Assembly (NCBI RefSeq): GCF_012927445.1
Contig: NZ_JABBPD010000004.1
Span: 1,050,431-1,114,430 of the forward strand
Source: Rhodoferax sp.
Lineage (GTDB): Bacteria; Pseudomonadota; Gammaproteobacteria; Burkholderiales; Burkholderiaceae_C
DNA length: 64,000 nt
Direction: 5' to 3'
The translations under genes were made by a program, and so were the position numbers. Positions 45,185 through 54,186 of this stretch are shown piece by piece. Within the stretch, counting starts at the first letter, position 1; the number at the start of each line of letters is the position of its first letter. The notes beneath the pieces were generated by a model that saw only the letters and a list, made by a program, of their open reading frames with translations, ran no database searches and was not told where the DNA came from.

Positions 45185-45861
45185 GCGGCCAGTTCCTTTG
45201 CCTCGGCCAAGCCCAACAGGGCATGGATCGCCGCCACCACCAGCGTGGAGCCACCCTTGCGGCCACGGATCACGATCCAGGGCACCGCAGTTTCCAGCGC
45301 CATCAAATCCTTGGACTCAGCGGCCGAGACAAAGCCCACCGGCATGCCGACCACCAGCGCCGGACGGGCGCCCTCCTCGCGCATCAGCCGCACCACTTCA
45401 ATGAGGGCGGTAGGCGCATTGCCGATGCCGACGATGGCGCCATCGATCAGACCCAGACGGTGGGCCTTGCGCATGGCCTGCACGGCGCGGGTCGTGCCCT
45501 CCAGCTTGGCGGCCTCAATGACATCGGGGTCGCTGATGAACTGGTGCGTTGGCATGCCAAAGTGCGCCAGCCGTGGCGCTGACAGGCCGACACAAATCAT
45601 CTCCACATCGGCCACAACCCGGGTGGCGCGCGACAAAATGGCGGCCACCCCGTCAGCCACAGCGGTGGAGTGAAAGTCGGTCAAACCGTTGAAATCAAAA
45701 TCCGCGTTGGCGTGGATCATGCGCCGCACGATCGGCCACTGTTCGGGGGTATAGGCATAAGGCCCGACTTCGCGGTCGATCACGGCAAACGAGTCGTGCT
45801 CAATGGCGCGCCCGGCGGCGGTCAGTTGCTCGGTGACGACATTGGCAGCAGATGTTGTCAT
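45181..45861 (-). CDS. cobH: CobH/CbiC, precorrin-8X methylmutase
   Basis: 226 residues. It moves a methyl group from C11 to C12 to form (cobalt-)hydrogenobyrinate. The catalytic histidine lies in RRMIHANADFDFNG (His50), and ALVVGMPVGFVSAAESKD, IVIRGRKGGSTLVVAAIHA are family motifs. It overlaps cbiD by four bases and follows cbiX with four bases overlap. Confidence 0.95.
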   Translation of the reverse strand: MTTSAANVVTEQLTAAGRAIEHDSFAVIDREVGPYAYTPEQWPIVRRMIHANADFDFNGLTDFHSTAVADGVAAILSRATRVVADVEMICVGLSAPRLAHFGMPTHQFISDPDVIEAAKLEGTTRAVQAMRKAHRLGLIDGAIVGIGNAPTALIEVVRLMREEGARPALVVGMPVGFVSAAESKDLMALETAVPWIVIRGRKGGSTLVVAAIHALLGLAEAKELAA

Positions 45862-46787
45862 GCCGGAACTCCGGAGTGAGGATGCGCGTGATCGTGTGGG
45901 TGCGGGTGAGCATGGGGGTGCTCATGATCGTGACTGTGCAGAACCGCATCATCATGATGATGCCCACCCAGGCCGTGTTCGACCGCAAACTCCCTGAACT
46001 TGCAGCCATCGCAGGGCATCAGGGCTTCGGGTGCACCACGCTTTAATTCATTGACACGCTGTTCCAGCAATTCAAAAATCTCGTGCTCAAAACCGAAGTA
46101 GTCGGTTGACGTAAAACGAATGGACGGGTACTGGGTTTTCAGGTTTTCGACCTGGCGCTTGATGCGCTCCACCAGCGTGCCATTGAACAGGTAATACGGC
46201 AACACCACCACCTGCGTCATGCCCAGCAGGCTCTGGCGTTGCACCGCTTTTTCCAGCCGCGGATAGGTGATGCCGGTAAAGGCCAGGTCCACCAGTTCGT
46301 GGTCAGTCTCTTCCATCACCCAGCGCGCCATCTTGGCCATCTCGCCGTTGGCCTGGCGGTCCGACGAGCCGCGCCCCAGAAGCACCACCCCGGTGGTGGT
46401 CGGGTCAGGCATATCGAGCACCTGCATGGCGGACTTGAGTCGGCGTTTGACAATGCTGAGAAGGTGATCGCAGGCGCTCAGGTGCGGCGCGTACAGAAAC
46501 TGCACTTGCGGGAACTTCAGCCGCGCAGCATCTATGGCCTGCGGGATGTCCATCTTCACGTGGCCAGCCGCGTTCAGAATCAGCGGCACCACGATCACGC
46601 GCTGCGAACCGGTGGCGGCCCGGCGCAGGCCTTCGCTCATCGTGATCTCGGAAAATTCGATGAAGCAGACTTCAATCGTCCAGCCAGGCTGGCGTTGGCG
46701 CCACTGCTCGGCAAAGGCAAATATTTCGTCGTTGCCCGATTTTTCGCGCGAGCCGTGGCCCACCAGCAAGATAGTTTCTGTGGTCAT
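45858..46787 (-). CDS. cbiX: CbiX, sirohydrochlorin cobaltochelatase (two-domain, His-rich tail)
   Basis: 309 residues from the ATG giving MTTETILLVGHGSREKSGND; the long upstream open frame is a shadow of cobM. It inserts Co(II) into sirohydrochlorin, fixing the pathway as the early-cobalt type. The N-terminal CbiX domain keeps the catalytic His10; the second domain (from about 137, VVLLGRGSSDRQANG) has Arg in the His position, so only the first half keeps that His. A CDGC motif and a tail with many His (GGHHHDDAVLHSHDHEHPHA, then PHPHDHAHPH) follow, a likely cobalt store or metal cluster site. Overlaps cobM and cobH by four bases each. Confidence 0.93.
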   Translation of the reverse strand: MTTETILLVGHGSREKSGNDEIFAFAEQWRQRQPGWTIEVCFIEFSEITMSEGLRRAATGSQRVIVVPLILNAAGHVKMDIPQAIDAARLKFPQVQFLYAPHLSACDHLLSIVKRRLKSAMQVLDMPDPTTTGVVLLGRGSSDRQANGEMAKMARWVMEETDHELVDLAFTGITYPRLEKAVQRQSLLGMTQVVVLPYYLFNGTLVERIKRQVENLKTQYPSIRFTSTDYFGFEHEIFELLEQRVNELKRGAPEALMPCDGCKFREFAVEHGLGGHHHDDAVLHSHDHEHPHAHPHPHDHAHPHSGVPA

Positions 46788-47605
46788 GGCGACTCCAAAG
46801 TGAGGTTCGATGCAGGGACGCTGGCACGCCGAAACCGGTGCGTGAAGCTCGCGTCGTAAAGTTTGGATTTGGCCAGGGTCGTCCATTGCCGCGCGCCCAG
46901 GGTGGGGCTGGCAATGATCATGGACTGGCTGACGATCTTGGCCTCGCGGCACAGACCCTGAATGGTGGCGACCGTGCCGCGCACAATTTTTTCTTCGCCC
47001 GGCCAACTGGCTTTGTGCACCACCACGATCGGTGCGTCCGCAGACCAACCGGCCGCCGTCAACGCCGCCGTGACTCGGCCCAGCAAGGTAATGCTCAGGA
47101 AGATGCACAGCGTGCTGTGGTGCGCAGCCAAGGCTTCCAGCGACTCGCCCTCGGGCATGGGCGTGCGCCCCTCCACCCGGGTAAAAATCACCGTTTGTGT
47201 GACCTCGGGCAGGGTCAGACTCTCGACCGCCGCCGCCGCTGAGGCCATGGCGGAAGAAACACCTGGTACCACTTGCACCGCCACACCGGCGGCATCCAGC
47301 GGTTGCACCAGTTCAATCAACGCGCCATACAAGCCGGGGTCGCCGGTTTGCAGGCGCACCACGGTGTCACACCGTCCGGCCTGCTCAATCAACCAGGCCG
47401 ACATCTGCTCCAGCGTCATGTCCTTGCTGTCGGCTACTGCGCAGCCTGCTGGGGCCCAGCGGGTCGCGGCTTCGCTGACCAGGGAACCCGCGAACAGGAT
47501 GGCACCCGCGCGCTCAATCAGCCGCCGGCCTTTGACGGTGATCAGGTCCGGGTCACCGGGGCCGGCACCCACGAACCAAACCGTTCCGTGCTTTTTTTCG
47601 GTCAT
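46784..47605 (-). CDS. cobM: CobM/CbiF, precorrin-4 C11-methyltransferase
   Basis: 273 residues. It methylates C11 of (cobalt-)precorrin-4 using SAM. Motifs: VWFVGAGPGDPDLITVKGRR, VVRLQTGDPGLYGALIELVQ, VQVVPGVSSAMASAAAAVES, and TVIFTRVEGRTPMPEGE. The start MTEKKHGTVW is three bases after the cbiM gene end, and the stop overlaps the cbiX start. Nothing unusual. Confidence 0.94.
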   Translation of the reverse strand: MTEKKHGTVWFVGAGPGDPDLITVKGRRLIERAGAILFAGSLVSEAATRWAPAGCAVADSKDMTLEQMSAWLIEQAGRCDTVVRLQTGDPGLYGALIELVQPLDAAGVAVQVVPGVSSAMASAAAAVESLTLPEVTQTVIFTRVEGRTPMPEGESLEALAAHHSTLCIFLSITLLGRVTAALTAAGWSADAPIVVVHKASWPGEEKIVRGTVATIQGLCREAKIVSQSMIIASPTLGARQWTTLAKSKLYDASFTHRFRRASVPASNLTLESP

Positions 47606-47608
47606 GAA

Positions 47609-48286
47609 TCAGGCGGCGCTGTACAGGCGCTTGTCCACAACCATGCTGCCCTTGAGGCGGTGCAACAGCTTGGCGACCGCCAACACGCCCAGGTCGATCA
47701 GTGGTTCAATCAGAACGACCGCCATGTAGGCCGCGCCAAAGCTGGCGATGCTCGACAGATTGTCAACACCAACCCCCTGACCGTAGAGCGCCCAAAAACC
47801 CACCCACGCGACAATGCCGCCTTGGTAGACCACCGAGAGCTTGAATGCCTGGGCATAGCCGATATCGACGTAAGCCGTGGGCTCTGGGATGATGCGGCGC
47901 GCGAACGCAGCACTGGCGAAGAGTGGCACCAGCAGCGTGGTGACGTTCATGCCGTATTGCGGCAGATCGAAGGGCGCGAAGAACAGACTCTGAATCAGCA
48001 GGCCACCGGCCAGACCAATGGCCGCCGGGGCCACGCCAAAGAGCAGCAGCAAGGTCGTGCCGAGAATCAGGTGAACCTCGGAAACACCCACGGGCTGGTG
48101 TGGCAAGACTTCAAAAAAGCAGAACACCAACGCAGTGGCAATGGCAGCACGCAGCAGCAAGGCGGCCAATCCATCACGTTTGATGGCGTCAAGTGACAGT
48201 TTGGCGGTATAGCCGACTACGCCTGCCGCAGTCGCATAACTCAGGAAAATCTTGGTACCTTCAACAAGGCCGGGTTCAATATGCAT
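47609..48286 (-). CDS. cbiM: CbiM-type cobalt transport permease (ECF substrate-binding component)
   Basis: 225 residues with about seven membrane segments. CbiM proteins bind Co(II) through their N-terminal amino group and His2; here the N-terminus reads MHIEPGLVEGTK, so His2 is kept. Other family features: VSEVHLILGTTLLLLFG and GVAPAAIGLAGGLLIQSLFF. Usual partners CbiN, CbiQ and CbiO are not encoded here. A good Shine-Dalgarno (GGAG, five bases before ATG) precedes it. It is first in the operon and lies 254 bases after the cobalamin riboswitch. Confidence 0.85.
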   Translation of the reverse strand: MHIEPGLVEGTKIFLSYATAAGVVGYTAKLSLDAIKRDGLAALLLRAAIATALVFCFFEVLPHQPVGVSEVHLILGTTLLLLFGVAPAAIGLAGGLLIQSLFFAPFDLPQYGMNVTTLLVPLFASAAFARRIIPEPTAYVDIGYAQAFKLSVVYQGGIVAWVGFWALYGQGVGVDNLSSIASFGAAYMAVVLIEPLIDLGVLAVAKLLHRLKGSMVVDKRLYSAA

Positions 48287-48540
48287 ACAAGCTCCATTAA
48301 ATACAAGTTAAAAACGAGGTAGATTTTCACCATACCAAGGCGTGGTTCTATTTATCAGGACGGCCTCCCGCATGGCTGGAATTACGCTATCCAGCATGGT
48401 GTGAAACCGCAACAAAAAATGGGGAGTTAGGGGGCGTCGAAAACAGAATGACGATGTTCTATCAATGGCAAAAATGCCGGACAAAACGCCGTATCCGATG
48501 GCCCGCTGACCCTTGCCCGTCGCAAGATCACGCTTAAGAA
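48287..48540 (-). other. 5' leader of the cobalamin operon between riboswitch and cbiM
   Basis: About 254 bases with no gene. It should hold the expression platform of the riboswitch. A 9-bp stem with one bulged G (48371-48379 with 48390-48398, CATGGCTGGA against TCCAGCATG) is present but has no T run, so it is not a clear intrinsic terminator. A short T run on the minus strand lies at about 48414-48419. How the switch acts (termination or ribosome-site masking) is not clear from sequence alone. Confidence 0.5.
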
Positions 48541-48722
48541 ATCAGGCCGGTCTCCGGGCTGACGAGTGAAGAAGCAATTGCTCCTTTGCGAGACCACCTT
48601 CCCATGCAGTTGCACAGTGGTGATTGGTCTGGCTTTGACTCGTTTACCGTTGCGAGGGCAGCGTCGGGATAGTCCAAATTATTTAAAAATAACTGGAGTG
48701 CACCGACTTCCCGTTTAAGCCT
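48541..48722 (-). promoter_or_regulatory. Cobalamin (adenosylcobalamin) riboswitch
   Basis: On the minus strand the RNA contains GGGAAGTCGGTGC, then GCTGCCCTCGCAACGGTAAA, GAGTCAAAGCCAGACC, GCATGGGAAGGTGG and finally CAGCCCGGAGACCGGCCTGA. These are the conserved blocks of cobalamin riboswitches, including the core and the region matching the B12 box. It sits upstream of cbiM and should shut down the cobalamin and cobalt-uptake operon when B12 is plentiful. Confidence 0.95.
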
Positions 48723-48859
48723 ATTAACACAAAGTCTTTAGGACACCTAGTTCTGGTTTTCAGTTTAGCACCAAACAAATCAAGCTCATTTGTTTTTGCT
48801 GCTCCTACATTTTTAGCACTGACGGATTCAAGTCTGAAGTGCAACAGAGCGGCTCCATC

Positions 48860-48914
48860 GCTATAAATAAAGTAGCTACCTGCGCTTATAGGACGGAGGC
48901 TAGAAACCTATTTG
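48860..48914 (-). repeat. Copy of the dispersed repeat (intergenic, after rfaE2)
   Basis: On the minus strand: AAATAGGTTTCTAGCCTCCG, then TCCTATAAGCGCAGGTAGCT, then ACTTTATTTATAGC. It lies directly after the stop codon of the heptose adenylyltransferase gene, within the AT-rich intergenic region before the riboswitch. Hairpin GCTA...TAGC is present. Confidence 0.8.
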
Positions 48915-48918
48915 GCAC

Positions 48919-49413
48919 TTAACCCTGGCGAATCTTGCGCACCAGTGCCGTGGTGGAGTAACCGTCGGCAAAAGGCAGCGCCAGCGCCCGCCCGCCATAG
49001 GACTCGACCACGCGCGTCTCGGCCAGCTTGCGCATGTCGTAGTCGCCGCCTTTGACAAGAATGTCGGGTTTGATCTCCGCAATCAGTTCCAGCGGCGTGT
49101 CTTCCTCGAACCAGGTCACCAGACTGGTGGAAGCCAGCGCGGCCATGACGAACGCGCGGTCGGCTTCGTTATTCAGCGGCCGGTCCGGGCCTTTGCCCAG
49201 GCGCCGGGCCGAGGCATCGGTGTTCAGCGCCACCAGCAAACTGGCCCCCAGCGCCCGCGCCTGCGCCAGGTACATCACATGACCACGATGCAGCACATCA
49301 AACACGCCATTGGTAAACACCAGCGGCCGTGGCAATTGGGCGACCCGGGCCAACACGTTGGCACGACCGCAAATTTTGTCAGTCAGGGCGGGGAGGGAAG
49401 GTAAATCGGTCAT
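48919..49413 (-). CDS. rfaE2: Heptose 1-phosphate adenylyltransferase (RfaE2/HldE C-terminal type)
   Basis: 164 residues from the ATG giving MTDLPSLPALTDKI; a longer open frame upstream is not family-like. It transfers adenylate to D-glycero-beta-D-manno-heptose 1-phosphate to give ADP-heptose for the LPS core. The nucleotidyltransferase signature is VFTNGVFDVLHRGHVMYL (His in HRGH), with KGPDRPLNNEADRAFVMAAL and DILVKGGDYDMRKLAETRVV following. It is a single-domain form; the kinase domain (HldE N-terminal) must be elsewhere. It is followed directly by a dispersed repeat copy. Confidence 0.9.
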   Translation of the reverse strand: MTDLPSLPALTDKICGRANVLARVAQLPRPLVFTNGVFDVLHRGHVMYLAQARALGASLLVALNTDASARRLGKGPDRPLNNEADRAFVMAALASTSLVTWFEEDTPLELIAEIKPDILVKGGDYDMRKLAETRVVESYGGRALALPFADGYSTTALVRKIRQG

Positions 49414-49513
49414 GGCTTTGATGCTAGCAGGCCGGGCAGCCGCTGCCAAAACGGCACTGCGGGTTATCACGCTAACCCGAGGGCAGCGCGGATGGGCATA
49501 ATTCCGACACTCC

Positions 49514-50746
49514 ATGAATCTCATCATCGTCACCGCCGAATCCATTCGCATCGGCCAGCCACTGCCCTTTTCGCTCCGAGACAAGGATGGTGTCCTGCTG
49601 GCACCCAAGGGGTATGTGATCGCCAGCCGGGCTGATCTGGACCTGATCGTGGAGCAGCGCGGCAAGTTGTACATTGATTTTGCCGAGTCCGAGGGCCACC
49701 ACCGCGCCTACATGGGCAAGCTCCACAGCATGGTGCGGCAAGACCGCTTGCTGGGGCAAATTGCCAGCACCGAACTCATGACTGCCGACCTGGAACGCAC
49801 CCGGGACACGACAAGCACGGGCGAACCCAACTGGCTGGATCTGCAGGGGCAGACCCATGCCATGCTGCGCGACATCAACCCGGCGACTTTTTGTGCCCGG
49901 CTGGACAAGCTGCAGGCGCAGCTCAACCGCTATTCGCGCCTCAACCCGGATGGCACCTTGTTTGCGCTGATACACATCTCCAGCAGTGAGTTGCGTCAGT
50001 ACAGCGCCACCCATGCCATGCTGGTGAGTGTGATGTGCGGCCTGGCCGCCCGGGAAGTCTTGAAGTGGCCCGCCGAGCAGGAGGCCTTGCTGTGCAAGGC
50101 GGCGCTGACCATGAACATCGGCATGACCGAGTTGCAAGATCAACTGGCACTGCAAAAACACGTCCCCAGCCTGGAGCAGCGCAGCCATATCAACCAGCAT
50201 GCCGCCCGTTCCGTCGCGCTGCTGCAGCACCTGGGCGTCACCGACCCGCGGTGGCTGGAGGCGGTATTGGGCCACCATGCCAAAACACCGGGCCCGCTGG
50301 CGGGCCGCACCGAAAGTCAGCGCATCGCGCGCTTGATCCAGCGCGCGGACATGTTTGCGGCCCGTCTGGCGCCGCGCGTCTCACGCGTGGCCGACTCACC
50401 CGCCAGCGCCATGCAGGGCAGCTATTTTGATGAAAACCGCCAGATTGACGAAGCCGGTGCCGCCCTGATCAAGGCCATGGGCATTTACTCGCCCGGCTCG
50501 TTCGTGCGCCTGGCCAGCGAAGAGATTGCCGTGGTGGTGAAACGCGGCGCCAACACCACCACCCCGCGCGTCGCCATTCTGATCAATCGCGCCGGCATGC
50601 CGACCGGCGAACACATCGTGCGCGAGACCAATAAACCTGAATTTCGCATTGTGGCCGGGGTGCCCTACCGCGATGTCAAAGTCAAAATCAACCTGGAACG
50701 CCTGCTGGTGTTGACCAAGTCCCCCGCTACCGACCGTCCCTGGTAG
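49514..50746 (+). CDS. HD-GYP-like protein with degenerate catalytic motifs
   Basis: 410 residues, soluble. The layout resembles HD-GYP phosphodiesterase proteins: an N-terminal domain with IRIGQPLPFSLRDKDGVLLAP, then a helical HDOD/HD-GYP-type core (about 140-290), then a C-terminal beta region. The metal site seems lost: where HD, HDIGK and GYP are expected the sequence has SATHAM (164-169), LTMNIGM (198-204) and GHHAKTPGP (253-261). His229 (INQHAAR) and the HH pair (254-255) remain. It may bind c-di-GMP or act as a protein scaffold rather than hydrolyse it. It is divergent from rfaE2. Confidence 0.75.
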   Translation: MNLIIVTAESIRIGQPLPFSLRDKDGVLLAPKGYVIASRADLDLIVEQRGKLYIDFAESEGHHRAYMGKLHSMVRQDRLLGQIASTELMTADLERTRDTTSTGEPNWLDLQGQTHAMLRDINPATFCARLDKLQAQLNRYSRLNPDGTLFALIHISSSELRQYSATHAMLVSVMCGLAAREVLKWPAEQEALLCKAALTMNIGMTELQDQLALQKHVPSLEQRSHINQHAARSVALLQHLGVTDPRWLEAVLGHHAKTPGPLAGRTESQRIARLIQRADMFAARLAPRVSRVADSPASAMQGSYFDENRQIDEAGAALIKAMGIYSPGSFVRLASEEIAVVVKRGANTTTPRVAILINRAGMPTGEHIVRETNKPEFRIVAGVPYRDVKVKINLERLLVLTKSPATDRPW

Positions 50747-50761
50747 GAACCGGGCCTCTGC

Positions 50762-51376
50762 TCAAACCGGCCGCGTTTCGGCAAAGCTGGGACGCAGCAT
50801 CAGCTTGTCGTGCAGTCGGACCAGATTCGGGTGATCGGTCCGCCAGTCAATCTGGGGAAAGCGGAAGTCGAGATAGCTCAGGGCGACGCCCACGGCAATA
50901 TCGGCCAGGCTGAGGTAAATGCCGGCACAAAAGGCCTTGTCGCCCAGCCCCTGGCTCATGGATTTGACGCTGGCGTGTATCTTGCCCAGCTGGCGATCAA
51001 TCCAGGCCTGACTGCGTTGTTCGTCGGTGCGCCCGTCCCAGGTGGCTTCCAGTCGCGCCAGAATGGCGGCATCGAGCAGGCCATCGGCCAGCGCTTCCCA
51101 GGTCTTGATCTCGGCCCGATCGCGGCCCCCTGGCGGCAGCAGTTTGCCGACCGGCGACAAGGTGTCCAGGTATTCGACGATCACACGCGAGTCAAACAGG
51201 GCCTCGCCACCTTCCATGACCAGGCAGGGCACTTTGCCCAGTGGGTTGGATTCAGCAATCGTGCTTTGCGCCGACCACACGTCTTCCGGCACGAAAACAT
51301 AGTCAAGTTTTTTCTCGGCCATGACGACGCGCACTTTACGTACATAAGGGCTGGAGATGGATCCGAGTAATTTCAT
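50762..51376 (-). CDS. Glutathione S-transferase family protein (YibF-like)
   Basis: 204 residues, normal for the family. An N-terminal thioredoxin-fold domain starts with MKLLGSISSPYVRKVRVVMA (the SSPYVRKV motif contains the likely catalytic Ser), with NPLGKVPCLVMEGGEALFDS and a helical C-terminal domain with SLADIAVGVALSYLDFRFP. Substrate unknown. It converges with the HD-GYP-like gene (15 bases) and is divergent from purB. Confidence 0.9.
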   Translation of the reverse strand: MKLLGSISSPYVRKVRVVMAEKKLDYVFVPEDVWSAQSTIAESNPLGKVPCLVMEGGEALFDSRVIVEYLDTLSPVGKLLPPGGRDRAEIKTWEALADGLLDAAILARLEATWDGRTDEQRSQAWIDRQLGKIHASVKSMSQGLGDKAFCAGIYLSLADIAVGVALSYLDFRFPQIDWRTDHPNLVRLHDKLMLRPSFAETRPV

Positions 51377-51426
51377 GGGCTGTTCGTCGTTGCAGGAATA
51401 TTCATTCTATACATCAGTCTGACTAA

Positions 51427-52862
<1,436 letters not shown>

Positions 52863-52863
<1 letters not shown>

Positions 52864-53423
52864 TGGCGATTAAATCCACCATCTTCAAAGCCAGTCTGCA
52901 AATCGCCGACATTGACCACGCCTATTACGCCGACCACGCGCTCACCTTAGCGCGGCATCCAAGCGAAACCGACGAACGCATGATGGTGCGCCTGTGCGCG
53001 CTGGCGCTGCAGGCGCACAAGCTGCAGACCGTGTGTGGCGGCGACGGCACACTGGCGTTTGGCGCTGGCTTGAGCGACCCGGATGAGCCGGATGTCTGGC
53101 TGCGCGACTACACCGGCCTGACCCGGCTGTGGATTGAAGTCGGCCAGCCGGAAGACAAGCCGCTGCTGAAAGCCTGCGGCAAGGCGGACGAAGTGGTGCT
53201 GTACTGCTTCAACCACGCCGCCGAAGTGTGGTGGCGCACCATGGAAGCCAAGCTGGCGCGGCCGAAAAACCTGAGCGTGTTCCGGGTGCCGACCGTTGCC
53301 GCGCAAGCGCTGATTCCGATGGCGCAGCGCAGCATGCAACTGCAGGCCACGATCCAGGAAGGCGTCTTGATGTTGGGCGACGGCACGCACAACGTGGACA
53401 TTGAGCCGGTCCGCTGGAAATAA
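52863..53423 (+). CDS. yaeQ: YaeQ family protein
   Basis: 186 residues. YaeQ proteins have a nuclease-like PD-(D/E)XK fold without a settled function. Family text is clear: MAIKSTIFKASLQIADIDHA, then HPSETDERMMVRLCALALQA and PDEPDVWLRDYTGLTRLWIEVG QPEDKPL-type motif, and the C-terminal LGDGTHNVDIEPVRW. It overlaps the purB stop by one base. No SD is needed if coupled. Confidence 0.93.
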
Positions 53424-53427
53424 AAGC

Positions 53428-53485
53428 CAAATCAGCTTCTAGCCCCCGTCCAACATGCGCGGGAAGCTATTACTTATATAGCTAA
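53428..53485 (+). repeat. Copy of the dispersed CTAGCCCCCGT repeat (intergenic, convergent)
   Basis: Reads CAAATCAGCTTCTAGCCCCC, then GTCCAACATGCGCGGGAAGC, then TATTACTTATATAGCT. The hairpin AGCTAT...ATAGCT is intact. It lies between yaeQ and the end of the DUF3717 gene, whose stop codon (53482-53484) falls in its last bases. Confidence 0.9.
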
Positions 53486-53898
53486 CTAGCGGGCTTTTCA
53501 ACCGCCCGCTCGGCGTATTTGTTGAAGCGCCAAGAGCTGCCCAGCATCGTGATGCGGCGCCAGACCTGGCGTTTTTCAACCGGGCGCATTTCAACCCAAC
53601 ACTGCACCTCGGCAAAACTGCGGCCGCAACCTTTGCATTCCTCATCGCCCTGGCTGGTGGAGCAGATGGCGATGCAGGGCGTGTCGGGCGTGCTGTCGTA
53701 CCAGGCCAGCCAGGCGTCCAGCGCCGGGGTCGGCAGGGTGTATTCGTCAACCTGGGTCTTGTGCTGGAACACCATCAGGGCATAGACCTCGGCCAGCGCC
53801 CGGGTTTCGGGCGCCAGCGAAAAGCCATCCGGCGAAGGCTTTTTATCGCGCCAGAAGTTGATAGCCGACTCGATGTCGGTGATGTGAATGGCGGCCAT
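53482..53898 (-). CDS. DUF3717-DUF1289 fusion protein
   Basis: 138 residues. The N-terminal 55 residues (HITDIESAINFWRDKKPS and ALAEVYALMVFQHKTQVDEY) match DUF3717, a small Burkholderiales family. Residues about 70-120 look like DUF1289, with TPCIAICSTSQGDEECKGCG as the cysteine-bearing motif, likely to bind iron-sulfur or zinc. The tail is RRITMLGSSWRFNKYAERAV. Function unknown. It converges with yaeQ and is divergent from the TerC riboswitch unit. The stop codon lies in a dispersed repeat. Confidence 0.8.
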   Translation of the reverse strand: MAAIHITDIESAINFWRDKKPSPDGFSLAPETRALAEVYALMVFQHKTQVDEYTLPTPALDAWLAWYDSTPDTPCIAICSTSQGDEECKGCGRSFAEVQCWVEMRPVEKRQVWRRITMLGSSWRFNKYAERAVEKPAS

Positions 53899-53969
53899 GG
53901 GGCACGGATCATAGCCCGGTCCATTAACCTCATGCGTTCAGGGGATAGGGCTTTAGTGGTCAAATCCGC

Positions 53970-54140
53970 CGCTGAAGGGGAGTAGCTCCCTGTTGGTGAG
54001 TCGTCAATACGGAAAGCCGAGCGCGTTCCCGGTTCACCAGATGATGCGGCGTCCAGTTTGGCCTCCCGCAGCATCGAGCAAGACCTTCGCCCTGCACTGG
54101 TTGTGCAGCGCGCGAAGGTGGACTCATGCCACCCCATCCG
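53970..54140 (+). promoter_or_regulatory. yybP-ykoY manganese riboswitch
   Basis: The plus strand has GAAGGGGAGTAGCTCCCTG (53974-53992), then GAGTCGTCAATACGG, and later GAGCAAGACCTTCGCCCTG followed by CGCGAAGGTGGACTCATGCC and ACCCC. These are the conserved blocks of the yybP-ykoY element (GGGGAGUAGC, the GUCGUCA..ACG core, and the matching distal strand). The CCCC at the end pairs with the GGGG at the beginning. It precedes a TerC-family gene, the usual partner of this Mn(II) sensor. Confidence 0.9.
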
Positions 54141-54186
54141 CACTGCAAAATAGGTGTTTACGAACACAACATACTGAGGTTTTCCA

